Shown here piece after piece: positions 9,004 to 16,495 of a stretch of 26,032 nucleotides of DNA. The notes beneath the pieces are model-generated. The model had not been told where the DNA came from. It did not search any database and worked only from the letters and a program-made list of their open reading frames with translations. The DNA is from DASQPR01 sp035263025. Lineage in GTDB: Bacteria > Actinomycetota > Actinomycetes > Mycobacteriales > Micromonosporaceae. The stretch spans positions 1-26,032 of the forward strand of contig DATFRR010000202.1 in assembly GCA_035263025.1 (NCBI GenBank). The letters are read 5' to 3'. The position numbers were made by a program, and so were the translations under genes. Within the stretch, counting starts at the first letter, position 1. Each line of letters begins with the position of its first letter.

Positions 9004-9506
9004 CCGGGTCATATGCGTACGGAACGGGCCGTTTCGCGGACGACGGCCCGCCGGGCGACTCCGGTCGGCTCAACGGCCACGGCGACGCGCCACTGAGCCC
9101 GGAGGCCGAGGCGTTCACCTGGCAGCTCGACACGTTCACGCAAACGACGTCCGGTGTGCTCGGCGCCGTCGCGGTGTCCTCCGACGGACTGCTCGTTGCG
9201 GCCGCCGCGATCAATGACCGGGCGAACGCGGATCGTCTCGCGGCCGTCGTCTCCGGCATGACGAGCCTCGCGACCGGCGCTGCCCACACGTACTCACTGG
9301 GCATGCTCAACCGCGTCGTGGTGGACATGTCCGACGGTTACCTGCTGATCAGCGCGCTGGGCAGTGGCTCGGTGCTCGGCGTCGTGGCGGAGCGCTCCGC
9401 CGACCTTGCCTCGGCGGCGTACGAGATGACGCTGTTTGCGACGCGCGCCGGCAGCCGACTGACGCCAGCGCTGATTCTCGAGCTGCGCGCCGCGATCGCG
9501 AGCTGA
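9000..9506 (+). CDS. Roadblock/LC7-domain protein (CvnB-like)
   Basis: The 168-residue protein has a disordered first 35 residues and then a roadblock/LC7 fold: LDTFTQTTSGVLGAVAVSSDGLLVAAA, a central helix (RLAAVVSGMTSLATGAA), the strand pair around RVVVDMSDGYLLISALGSGSVLGVVA, and a terminal helix. In bacteria these proteins pair with small Ras-like GTPases and with conservon kinases as scaffold or GTPase-regulating subunits. The start ATG 9000 overlaps the kinase stop in an ATGA junction, showing translational coupling. It is the last gene of the three-gene operon. Usually a DUF742 gene and a GTPase gene follow directly; here the next gene is an unrelated NRDE-family protein after a 63-bp gap with its own promoter-like hexamer. 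Confidence 0.9.
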   Translation: MTGSYAYGTGRFADDGPPGDSGRLNGHGDAPLSPEAEAFTWQLDTFTQTTSGVLGAVAVSSDGLLVAAAAINDRANADRLAAVVSGMTSLATGAAHTYSLGMLNRVVVDMSDGYLLISALGSGSVLGVVAERSADLASAAYEMTLFATRAGSRLTPALILELRAAIAS

Positions 9507-9556
9507 TTGGGGCGGTCCCGGGCCGCGCGCGTTGCCGGACGACGGTCAGGTCCGGA

Positions 9557-9562
9557 TACCGT
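9557..9562 (+). promoter_or_regulatory. Candidate -10 element of a leaderless transcript (NRDE gene)
   Basis: TACCGT ends 7 nt before the GTG start at 9570, and no ribosome-binding sequence intervenes. This suggests the NRDE gene is transcribed separately from the roadblock operon. Confidence 0.45.
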
Positions 9563-9569
9563 GATCGGC

Positions 9570-10352
9570 GTGTGCACCGTGATGCTGCGCTTCGCGCCAG
9601 GCTCGCGCTGGCCGCTGCTGGTCGCCGCGGTTCGTGACGAGTTCACCGAGCGAACCTGGGACGCACCAGCACCGCATTGGCCGGATCAGCCGTACGCATG
9701 GGGTGGCCGCGACCGCACCGCCGGTGGCACGTGGCTGGCCGTTGACCGGTCGCGTCCCGCCGTGGCGGCGCTGCTCAATGGCGTACGCCGGGATCCGCCA
9801 GAGCACGGCGGACCTCGACCGACGCGCGGTGCCCTGCCACTCGCGGCTCTCGCTGGGGGAGCCGGCCCGGTGCCGGGCATTGCGGACCGTGCGGCTCTCG
9901 CCGAATACGACGGCTTCCATCTGTTGCGGGCCGATGTCGCGAGCATCGACCTATGGTCCTGGGATGGCACCGACCTCGATCGCCGCTCGCTCGCGCCCGG
10001 CGACCACATCGTGGTGAACCTTGGACTCGATCGCGAGTCCGACCCACTCGTGCCGCACTTCCTGCCGCTGTTGCGCGCGCTGCCGGACGTCTCGCCCGCC
10101 CCTGGTCCGGCGCCTGCCGACGCCTGGCCGGGCTGGATCGACCTGTTGCGCGGCGACGGTCTCGCGCCGACCGACGAGCGTGGACTCATCATCGACCACG
10201 AGATCGAAGACCCGGCCGGCGTGGTGCACCACTACGGGTCGACATCCGCGACGTTGGTCGCGCTGGGCGCCGACGGCGCGGTGCGTTATGACTTCACTGC
10301 CACACCGCAAGACCCCCGCTGGTACGAGGTCCGCGACGTACCCTCCGCCTGA
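9570..10352 (+). CDS. TANGO2/NRDE-family protein
   Basis: The 260-residue protein starts MCTVMLRF, with Cys2 as in the TANGO2/NRDE family, whose members usually open MCT and are related to Ntn-type hydrolases. Other family marks are PLLVAAVRDEF at 15-25, GGTWLAVD at about 52-59, and later strands with LPLLRAL. The signature Asn-Arg-Asp-Glu is Val21-Arg-Asp-Glu here, so the name-giving Asn is lost. The cellular role of the family is poorly defined; eukaryotic TANGO2 has been linked to Golgi organisation and heme or lipid handling. GTG 9570 was chosen because it puts Cys at position 2 and lies 7 nt from a -10-like hexamer. Longer in-frame starts would bury that Cys. It converges on the flavoenzyme gene with only 9 bp between stops. 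Confidence 0.8.
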   Translation: MCTVMLRFAPGSRWPLLVAAVRDEFTERTWDAPAPHWPDQPYAWGGRDRTAGGTWLAVDRSRPAVAALLNGVRRDPPEHGGPRPTRGALPLAALAGGAGPVPGIADRAALAEYDGFHLLRADVASIDLWSWDGTDLDRRSLAPGDHIVVNLGLDRESDPLVPHFLPLLRALPDVSPAPGPAPADAWPGWIDLLRGDGLAPTDERGLIIDHEIEDPAGVVHHYGSTSATLVALGADGAVRYDFTATPQDPRWYEVRDVPSA

Positions 10353-10361
10353 GTCGATCAG

Positions 10362-11717
10362 CTACAAACGGCTCAGCGCGTCCTCGATGGCGCGATGGAA
10401 CGTCGGGTACGCGTAGATCATCGAGCGGAGTGTCGCGATCGGCACTTCGGCCTTGACCGCGACGATCAGCGCGCTGAGCACCTCGCCGCCGACCGGCCCC
10501 GCCGACGTCGCGCCGATGAGCACGTCACGATCGGCGTCCGCGACGAGCTTGATGAACCCGTCGTTGCCAGCCTTGTGGATCCAGCCGCGTGCGCTCGACG
10601 GGATCTCGGTGATGGCCGTCGCCACGTTGATGCCGGCAGCGCGTGCGGTTGCCTCGGTGTGGCCAACGCAGCCGATCTCCGGATCGGTGAAGGTCACGCG
10701 CGGCACGGCGCGATAGTCGGCCGGCGGTCCGTCCCGGCCGAGGATGTCCCGGATCGCGATGCCGGCCTGGTACATCGCCATGTGCGTGAACGCACCGTGC
10801 CCGGTCACGTCGCCGATCGCCCAGACGCCGTCGGCGGCCCGCATCCGGTCATCGACCTCGATCGCCCGCGCGGCCGCATCCAGTCCGATCGTCTCGAGCC
10901 CGAGACCGGCCAGGTTGGCGCGTCGTCCAACGGCCACCAGCAAACGTTCCGCGCTGACCTGGTCGCCACCGTCCAGTTGGACGGTGAACTGATCGGCGTC
11001 ATAGCGGACCTGTCGTGCCGGCGCGCCGGTCAGCACCGTGATGCCGTCCGCCCGAAGCGCGCTCTCGACAAGCTTCGACGACTCCGGCTCCTCCAGCGCG
11101 ACGAGCCGGTCGAGTGCCTCCACGATGGTCACGCGAGTGCCGAAACGGGCGTACGCCTGCGCGAGTTCGATGCCGATCGCCCCACCGCCGAGGCAGATCA
11201 TCGACTCGGGCAGCGTCTCCGTCTCGATGGCCTCCTTGTTCGTCCAGTACGGCGTGTCGGCCAGACCGTCGATCGGCGGCACCACCGCGGACGTACCGAC
11301 CCCGATCACGACGCCGCGTCCGGCCCGGTACGTCGTGCCGTCCGCCTCGACCGTTCCCGGTCCGGTCAAGCGTGCGCTGCCTCGTATGAACGTGCCGCCC
11401 TTACCTACGAACCGATCCACGGCGACCTTGTCGTCCCAGTAGTCGGTGGCCTCCTCCCGGATCCGGCGCGCTACCGGCGCCCAGTCGGGCGTGACGGTCG
11501 CCGTGCCGGCCATGCCGCCGACGCGGCGCGCGTCAGCCAGCAGGTTGGCCGCGCGGATCATCATCTTGCTGGGTACGCACCCCCAGTAGGGGCACTCGCC
11601 GCCGACCAGACGTCGCTCGACGCCGACGACGCGGAGACCGGCTTCGGCGAGCTTGCCGCCGACCTCCTCGCCACCGACGCCGAGACCCACCACGATGACG
11701 TCGACTTCTTCGCTCAC
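10362..11717 (-). CDS. FAD/NAD(P)-dependent pyridine nucleotide-disulfide oxidoreductase
   Basis: The 451-residue protein has the lipoamide dehydrogenase/mercuric reductase fold: FAD Rossmann motif GLGVGG at 11-16, redox-active disulfide Cys42-PYWG-Cys47 followed by VPSK, an NAD-binding GGGAIGIELAQAYARFG, an FAD motif ending in WAIGDVTG, and a C-terminal dimerisation domain. The usual C-terminal catalytic His-Pro-Thr-x-x-Glu of lipoamide dehydrogenase reads Tyr437-Pro-Thr-Phe-His-Arg442, so both acid/base residues are changed. The substrate is therefore probably not dihydrolipoamide; a quinone, thiol or metal reductase role is possible. The GTG start at 11717 has GGGGAG close upstream; an in-frame start near 11804 would add a tail without family character. 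There is no pyruvate dehydrogenase gene nearby. Confidence 0.85.
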   Translation of the reverse strand: MSEEVDVIVVGLGVGGEEVGGKLAEAGLRVVGVERRLVGGECPYWGCVPSKMMIRAANLLADARRVGGMAGTATVTPDWAPVARRIREEATDYWDDKVAVDRFVGKGGTFIRGSARLTGPGTVEADGTTYRAGRGVVIGVGTSAVVPPIDGLADTPYWTNKEAIETETLPESMICLGGGAIGIELAQAYARFGTRVTIVEALDRLVALEEPESSKLVESALRADGITVLTGAPARQVRYDADQFTVQLDGGDQVSAERLLVAVGRRANLAGLGLETIGLDAAARAIEVDDRMRAADGVWAIGDVTGHGAFTHMAMYQAGIAIRDILGRDGPPADYRAVPRVTFTDPEIGCVGHTEATARAAGINVATAITEIPSSARGWIHKAGNDGFIKLVADADRDVLIGATSAGPVGGEVLSALIVAVKAEVPIATLRSMIYAYPTFHRAIEDALSRL

Positions 11718-11872
11718 GTGCTCCCCGCCCTTCACCGATGCGTACGCCGGCCGTCGATGTTCCGGTCGCGCAGCACCGGGGTGCCGCAACCCGACGTTCA
11801 GCATCGCATCGGCGGTTAACGGGTGCAGCGTGAGCGTGCGGTCGGCGTCGGGTGCGGCGCCTGTACCCGGGC

Positions 11873-11905
11873 GCCGCGTCAGGCGTTGCGTGCCGCGTCA
11901 GGCGT
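11873..11905. repeat. 14-bp direct repeat across the stop codon of the distal ABC ATPase gene
   Basis: GCCGCGTCAGGCGT occurs at 11873-11886 and again at 11892-11905, period 19. The second copy includes the TGA stop of the ABC gene on the minus strand, so the end of the gene appears duplicated just downstream. Confidence 0.8.
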
Positions 11906-12581
11906 AGAGAAGCGGATTGCGGCGCGAGTCGTCGACGAGCCGTCCGTCGGCCAGCGTGATGACCCGATCCGCCGCGTCGATCACCGCACCGTCGTGGCTG
12001 GAGATCAGCACGATGTGGCCCGCATATGCATGCTGGCGCAACAGCCCGAGCACCATGTCGACGCGACGCCGGTCCTGGTGGCCGGTGGGCTCGTCGGCGA
12101 CCAGTACGAACGGGTTGAGCCGCATGGCACGTGCGATCGCGGTGCGCTGCTGCTCGCCACCGGACGTCTGCGAGGGATAGCGCGGTGCTAGGTGCGCGAT
12201 CTCGAACGCGTCCAGCAGGGCGTCCGTCTCGCGGCCGCCGGCCGAGGGGTCGAGGCGCGCCGGGAGGTTCACGTTGTCCCAGACGCTCAACTCGTCGAGG
12301 AGCGCCATCGACTGCGGTACGAAGCCAAGGTGCCGCCACGGCAGCTTGGCCATGGGTACCCGGGCCGGCAGCGGCTCGTCGGTGCTGATCGAGCCGCTGT
12401 CAGCGCGTTCCATGCCGGCCAGAATGGACAGCACCGTGGTCTTGCCGGAGCCGGACGGCCCGGCCGCGACCGTGAGCTCACCGGGACTGAGTTCGAACGA
12501 CACGTTGTCCACAGCGGTGATGGTCTCCGGACCCCGGCGGAACCGACGGGTGAGCCCGGTGACCGTGACCGGTGCGCTCAT
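11898..12581 (-). CDS. ABC transporter ATP-binding protein (MacB/LolD type), distal gene of the operon
   Basis: The 227-residue ATPase has a complete set of ABC motifs: Walker A GPSGSGKT at 41-48, Q-loop Gln90, signature TSGGEQQR at 139-146, Walker B VLVADEP with Asp163 and Glu164, and H-loop His196 in SSHD. The length and the signature fit the LolD/MacB/FtsE class that works with FtsX-like permeases rather than classic importers. The D-loop reads GHQD. ATG 12581 has GGAGG 5 nt upstream. It lies 28 bp after the stop of the other ATPase gene, and both follow the permease, so the three genes form one minus-strand operon. Power supply for mechanotransmission or extraction of an envelope substrate is the likely role; the substrate is unknown. 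Confidence 0.9.
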   Translation of the reverse strand: MSAPVTVTGLTRRFRRGPETITAVDNVSFELSPGELTVAAGPSGSGKTTVLSILAGMERADSGSISTDEPLPARVPMAKLPWRHLGFVPQSMALLDELSVWDNVNLPARLDPSAGGRETDALLDAFEIAHLAPRYPSQTSGGEQQRTAIARAMRLNPFVLVADEPTGHQDRRRVDMVLGLLRQHAYAGHIVLISSHDGAVIDAADRVITLADGRLVDDSRRNPLLYA

Positions 12582-12609
12582 GATGCCTCCCGAGCCGCGA
12601 TCAATGCGA

Positions 12610-13443
12610 TCATCGCTCTTCCTCGATGCGACCGTCCACCATGTGCACCACGCGGTCGGCGCGTTGCGCCACGATTGGGTCGTGAGTCGCGGCGACGATC
12701 GTGACGCCGGTGCTCGCCAGCGCGGCGAACGCGTCGAGGACATCGCCGACTGTGTCGTGGTCGAGTTGGCCGGTCGGCTCGTCGGCCACCAGCAATGCCG
12801 GCGGTCCTACCGCGGCGAACGCGATCGCGGCACGCTGCTGCTCGCCGCCGGATAGCTGGCGGGGCAGGTTATTGGCCTTGGCGCCGATGCCGAGCCGGTC
12901 CAGCAGTTCGTCCATCTCACGTCGGCGCAGCCGGACTCCGCGCATGCGCGCCGCGAGACGAAGGTGCTGCCGCACGGTCAGGTATTCGATGAGGTTGTCG
13001 GCCGGGTTCTGGAACATGTAGCCAAGCCGGCGCCGCCGGAACTTCACGCGTCGCGCGCGGGACAGTCGGGCGGTGTCGCGGCCCTGGATAAGGATCAGGC
13101 CGGAGTCGGGCCGGTCGACGCACGCGAGCAGGCGCAGCAACGTGGACTTGCCGGAGCCGGACGGTCCGATCAGCGCGGTCACCGTGCCCGGCTCGAGTTC
13201 GAGGTCGACGCCGTTGAGCGCCTGCACCGTGTCGTCGCTCGAGATGCGATAGGTGCGGATCACGTTCATGCAGGCCACGTTCGAATCGCCGGCCATCGTC
13301 GCGCCGTGCCGCCTTGTCGGCATGGCCCACGGCGGGTCCTCTGACATCCACTCCGGCGCTGGTCCGCCTCGCCGGTAGGGTTGGTCGCCCCGCGCATCGG
13401 AGCGCGGCGGCGGCACCTGGCCGTACCGCTCAAACTGTGTCAC
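12610..13443 (-). CDS. ABC transporter ATP-binding protein (MacB/LolD type), middle gene of the operon
   Basis: The 277-residue protein is an ABC ATPase of the FtsX/MacB-partner class with a Pro/Arg-rich N-terminal extension of about 50 residues. Walker A GPSGSGKS is at 93-100, Q-loop Gln145 in FQNPADN, signature LSGGEQQR at 197-204, Walker B LLVADEP with Asp221 and Glu222, D-loop GQLD, and H-loop His254. The GTG start at 13443 overlaps the end of the permease gene by 14 bp and has GGAGG 6 nt upstream inside that gene, so it is probably coupled to permease translation. An in-frame ATG at 13296 would remove most of the extension but has a weaker site. With two different ATPases and one double-length permease, a heterodimeric ATPase is plausible. 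Confidence 0.9.
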   Translation of the reverse strand: MTQFERYGQVPPPRSDARGDQPYRRGGPAPEWMSEDPPWAMPTRRHGATMAGDSNVACMNVIRTYRISSDDTVQALNGVDLELEPGTVTALIGPSGSGKSTLLRLLACVDRPDSGLILIQGRDTARLSRARRVKFRRRRLGYMFQNPADNLIEYLTVRQHLRLAARMRGVRLRRREMDELLDRLGIGAKANNLPRQLSGGEQQRAAIAFAAVGPPALLVADEPTGQLDHDTVGDVLDAFAALASTGVTIVAATHDPIVAQRADRVVHMVDGRIEEER

Positions 13444-16126
13444 GAAGCACCTCCGACGGATTCGCGCGCGCGACCCGCACTTGGGCGAAGGCCGATGCAA
13501 TGAGAGCAACCACGCCGACCGCCACGGAGATTCCGGCGATCACCGCGGCCGGCAACGTAATGAGGGTGTTCGGCGGCAGCGTCGGATCGACATCGAAGCC
13601 GCTCGCGAAACCGTACGTCAGCCCGAGCGCGACCGCGAGACCGATGCCGAGCCCGGCGAGCAGTGGCAGCGCAAGCTCCAACAGGAGCGCACGACGGTGC
13701 GTGCCGGAGCGCATGCCCATCCGCCGCGCCATCACGTAGCCGCGGCGATGGCCAGGTGCCTGTGCTTCGACGTAGAGCAGGAGTCCGACGACGGTCACGA
13801 CACCCGTCAGGATGGACAACGCGGTCAGGTACTCAAAGGTGTAGGTCAACGGCTGGAACACGGTGTTCGGGTAGACCGCGTCGACGTTCGCGGTCGACAC
13901 CGCGGGCAGGTCCAGCCTGGCGAGGGCGGCCATGATCTTGCTCGGCTCACCACGGATCCAGAGTTGCGGAACAGCTTGGTTGATCTCGGTGCCGAGCGAC
14001 GCCGGCGTGACAATCAACGACTTGTACCCGCCCTGCTCGGCCGGGAGTGTCTTGACGAACTGCACGTCATATTCGGTGTCGGTCGGGAAGCCCCAGGATG
14101 GCGTCTGAACTCCGATCGGAATGTTGCCGCTGGTGATCGCCGGATAGGGCGTGCCGGGCTGATGATCCTTCGACAGCGGCGCGAGAACCGAGGCGAGCGA
14201 CCCTCCGTCGATGTGGTTGTTCCAGAACGCGACCTTGCTGAACTCGTCAGGATCGACCGCGTAGAGGTTCACGCCGTTGCCGGCGAGCGTCACACCGGTC
14301 AGTCGCAGCACCTCGGTCGCGTTGTCGCGGAACTCGGCCGGGATGGGTACGCGTTGCTTGAGCGTGACCACCACATCCGTACCCACCAGCAGCTGCGCCT
14401 CGCCGTCGACGGTGGCTTGGACCGATCGGGTCACCGTGTCGCCATAGGTGGCGAGCGCGATCGGCAGTGCCGTGGACCCGGCAAGCACCGCCACCACCGC
14501 TGCTTCCCGCACGACGCGTCGCCAGCCCAGGAACCAGACCATCGAACGGCGCCGAGTCGATCCGTTGTCACCGGCCGGACGCGTCCGGCGTGACCGGAGC
14601 ATGAACATCACGATGCGACCGAGCAACGTCAGACACCCAACGGTCACCAACAGCGGCACGATCAGCAGCCGCGCCGGCACCTGGACCACGATGCCACCGT
14701 CGCCGCCCAGCGCTCCCCTGGTCACGGTCGCCGATCCGAAGCCGACAGCCGCCCAGATGCCGGCCGCGATGAGCAGGAGTTCCCATGGCCAGCGCGCCAG
14801 TCGTACGCCGCGACGAACGTGCCGCTCGTCGGTGAGGGTACGGCAGCGGATAGCGGCCGCGATCAGCACGACGATCATGGCGGCGCCGAGTGCGGCCAGC
14901 GCCGACCACAGGGAGTCGATGATCGAGGCGCGCGAGATCTCCGGATCCGGCCCGGCGGTGCGGACCAGCCACCATGCGCCGACCCAGGCGAGCGCCGCGC
15001 CGGTGACCAATGCCGGTAGCGCCTCGAGTAGACCCTTGATGCCAAGACTGAAGCCACCCATGCCGTGCGCGGAGAGCACAGTGAGCTCGCGGCGCCGACG
15101 CAGCACCCAGAAGATCGCGGCCGCGGCCACCACCACGAGGCCGACCAACACGCCGGCCGCGGTGATCGGAAAGACGGTTGGCTTGATGCCGGTTCGGGCG
15201 AGTTGCGAACGCACCGCGAACGCCGAAAGGTCAGACGAGGTCGAGACACAGTCGGGGCACTGGTTGAATGACGCATTGGCGGCGAAGTTGACGCTCTTGA
15301 TCGTGTCGACCACGCCAGCGGTCCGCTCGATCGGCACCGTCGGGTCGTCGAGCGCGAACATCATCGTCGACTTGCCGTGATAGGGGATCACGCCGGACAT
15401 AAACGTCTGGCGATCCATCAGGACGACCGGCGGAATCGCGTCGTTGAGGAGTTGAGCGCCGAACGGGCCGAAAATCAGCGTGTGCAGCGCGCAGAACGCC
15501 GGATTGTTCGGATCACTGCGTATGTCCCGGTAGACCGCCGCGACACGCAACTTGGTCGGCGGCCCCCACAACGACGTGTACACCAACTGATCGCCGACAC
15601 CGAGGTGGTAAGCGCTGGCGAAACCGTCCGGGATCCACACCCCGCTGCCGCTCGGACCGGCGACAGTTGTCACGTGATCCTGGAAGTCGGGAATCGTCAT
15701 CGACGTGACCTTGGCACCCGCGCCGCCGACGGCGACCTTCGCGTTCGTCGCGTACCACGCCGTCTCGGGGGCGGCGAGCCCGCCGCCGGACCGCGCGACG
15801 TCGGCCAGTTGCGCCTCGGTCGCCTGGTCAGTTGAGAACTCGTCGGCGAGCGACGTGCTCTGGAGGTAGCCCCACGGCGACTGATAATCCGTCGGTGAAT
15901 ATAGGTGCATGTCGTATGTGACCAGATCGCCGACGCTGGTCGGGCAGGCCTGCCGGATCTGGCTGTGCAGCGTTGCGTTGGCCGACGAAGACAGGAACGG
16001 CGCCGCGGCGGCGGCCGGCAGCGTCGCGACGAACGACGCCGCAATGAGTGCGATCGCCACGCCGGGACGGCCCAACAACAGGAAGGGCGCCCGGATCCAG
16101 GGCGCCATCCGCCACACACGAAACAC
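13430..16126 (-). CDS. Large FtsX/MacB-type ABC permease
   Basis: The 898-residue membrane protein is the first gene of the ABC operon. It has an N-terminal helix at about 22-45 (VAIALIAASFVATLPAAAAAPF), a large extracytoplasmic domain to about 320, a group of helices beginning FPITAAGVLVGLVVVAAAAIF with the cytoplasmic motif RRRRELTVLSAHGMG typical of FtsX-like cores, a second extracytoplasmic domain, and C-terminal helices around ALSILTGVVTVVGLLLY and RRMGMRSGTHRRALLLELALPLLAGLGIGLAVALGL. This is the duplicated layout of long actinobacterial MacB-type permeases. A CPDC motif lies in the first outer domain, along with other Cys. GTG 16126 has GGAGG 7 nt upstream. Such systems export or extract peptides, lipids or lipoproteins or transmit force; the cargo here is unknown. 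Confidence 0.87.
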   Translation of the reverse strand: MFRVWRMAPWIRAPFLLLGRPGVAIALIAASFVATLPAAAAAPFLSSSANATLHSQIRQACPTSVGDLVTYDMHLYSPTDYQSPWGYLQSTSLADEFSTDQATEAQLADVARSGGGLAAPETAWYATNAKVAVGGAGAKVTSMTIPDFQDHVTTVAGPSGSGVWIPDGFASAYHLGVGDQLVYTSLWGPPTKLRVAAVYRDIRSDPNNPAFCALHTLIFGPFGAQLLNDAIPPVVLMDRQTFMSGVIPYHGKSTMMFALDDPTVPIERTAGVVDTIKSVNFAANASFNQCPDCVSTSSDLSAFAVRSQLARTGIKPTVFPITAAGVLVGLVVVAAAAIFWVLRRRRELTVLSAHGMGGFSLGIKGLLEALPALVTGAALAWVGAWWLVRTAGPDPEISRASIIDSLWSALAALGAAMIVVLIAAAIRCRTLTDERHVRRGVRLARWPWELLLIAAGIWAAVGFGSATVTRGALGGDGGIVVQVPARLLIVPLLVTVGCLTLLGRIVMFMLRSRRTRPAGDNGSTRRRSMVWFLGWRRVVREAAVVAVLAGSTALPIALATYGDTVTRSVQATVDGEAQLLVGTDVVVTLKQRVPIPAEFRDNATEVLRLTGVTLAGNGVNLYAVDPDEFSKVAFWNNHIDGGSLASVLAPLSKDHQPGTPYPAITSGNIPIGVQTPSWGFPTDTEYDVQFVKTLPAEQGGYKSLIVTPASLGTEINQAVPQLWIRGEPSKIMAALARLDLPAVSTANVDAVYPNTVFQPLTYTFEYLTALSILTGVVTVVGLLLYVEAQAPGHRRGYVMARRMGMRSGTHRRALLLELALPLLAGLGIGLAVALGLTYGFASGFDVDPTLPPNTLITLPAAVIAGISVAVGVVALIASAFAQVRVARANPSEVLRDTV

Positions 16127-16285
16127 GCCTCGTCCTCCGGGCATCGGCTGGGGTGCCGAGGTTACGCTGCGGCCGGGTGCCTTGCGTCCGCGGCGGGGCG
16201 GCCACGGGCGTCGGACCGTCGGCGGGCGCCATCCGGCCGGCACGTCCGCCAGATCCGCCTGATAACACGACGCTCGACACCGAGA

Positions 16286-16345
16286 CCTGGTTGCATTTCA
16301 GCAGGCCTCGTTGCGTTTCGGCAGTCCTGGTTGCACGACATCCGG
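16286..16345. repeat. Three tandem 20-bp imperfect repeats upstream of ctaD
   Basis: Units are 16286-16305 (CCTGGTTGCATTTCAGCAGG), 16306-16325 (CCTCGTTGCGTTTCGGCAGT) and 16326-16345, which keeps CCTGGTTGCA and then diverges. The first two match at 16 of 20 positions. Helical-turn spacing (2 x 10 bp) suits a protein-binding array, but a dispersed repeat remnant is equally possible. Confidence 0.75.
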
Positions 16346-16409
16346 TCGGGCGCGTTGCCACCGACGGGCAATCTCGGTACCCCTGGCCCACGCGTACGGC
16401 AGCGGGGAC

Positions 16410-16415
16410 TATTCT
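16410..16415 (+). promoter_or_regulatory. Possible ctaD -10 element
   Basis: TATTCT is the most AT-rich hexamer in the region and fits an actinobacterial -10. It would give a leader of about 75 nt before the GTG at 16496. It lies 65 bp downstream of the tandem 20-bp repeats. No good -35 is seen. Confidence 0.35.
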
Positions 16416-16495
16416 CGCGTGCGGGTACGGCGTCGATCATCTGCCGGCGGCAGGCGACAGGCGACGGCCGGTGATCTTCCACAGGAGGGCGCGAC

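Larger units (their letters stand above)
16127..16495. other. Gene-free divergent region between the permease operon and ctaD
   Basis: This 369-bp gap separates two divergent transcription units. It holds three tandem 20-bp repeats (16286-16345), a possible -10 (16410-16415) and the ctaD ribosome site AGGAGGG (16483-16489). Open frames crossing it continue into ctaD in wrong frames and are not credible. Confidence 0.7.

Noticed and set aside
7159..9012. A 617-codon open frame on the minus strand
   Set aside because: It is antisense to the sensor kinase with its ATPase motifs. Composition is Arg/Gly-rich and without family features.
10395..11819. A 474-codon open frame on the plus strand
   Set aside because: It is antisense to the flavin disulfide oxidoreductase.
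16286..16345. Possible CRISPR array
   Set aside because: Units are directly adjacent, without spacers, and only 20 bp long.
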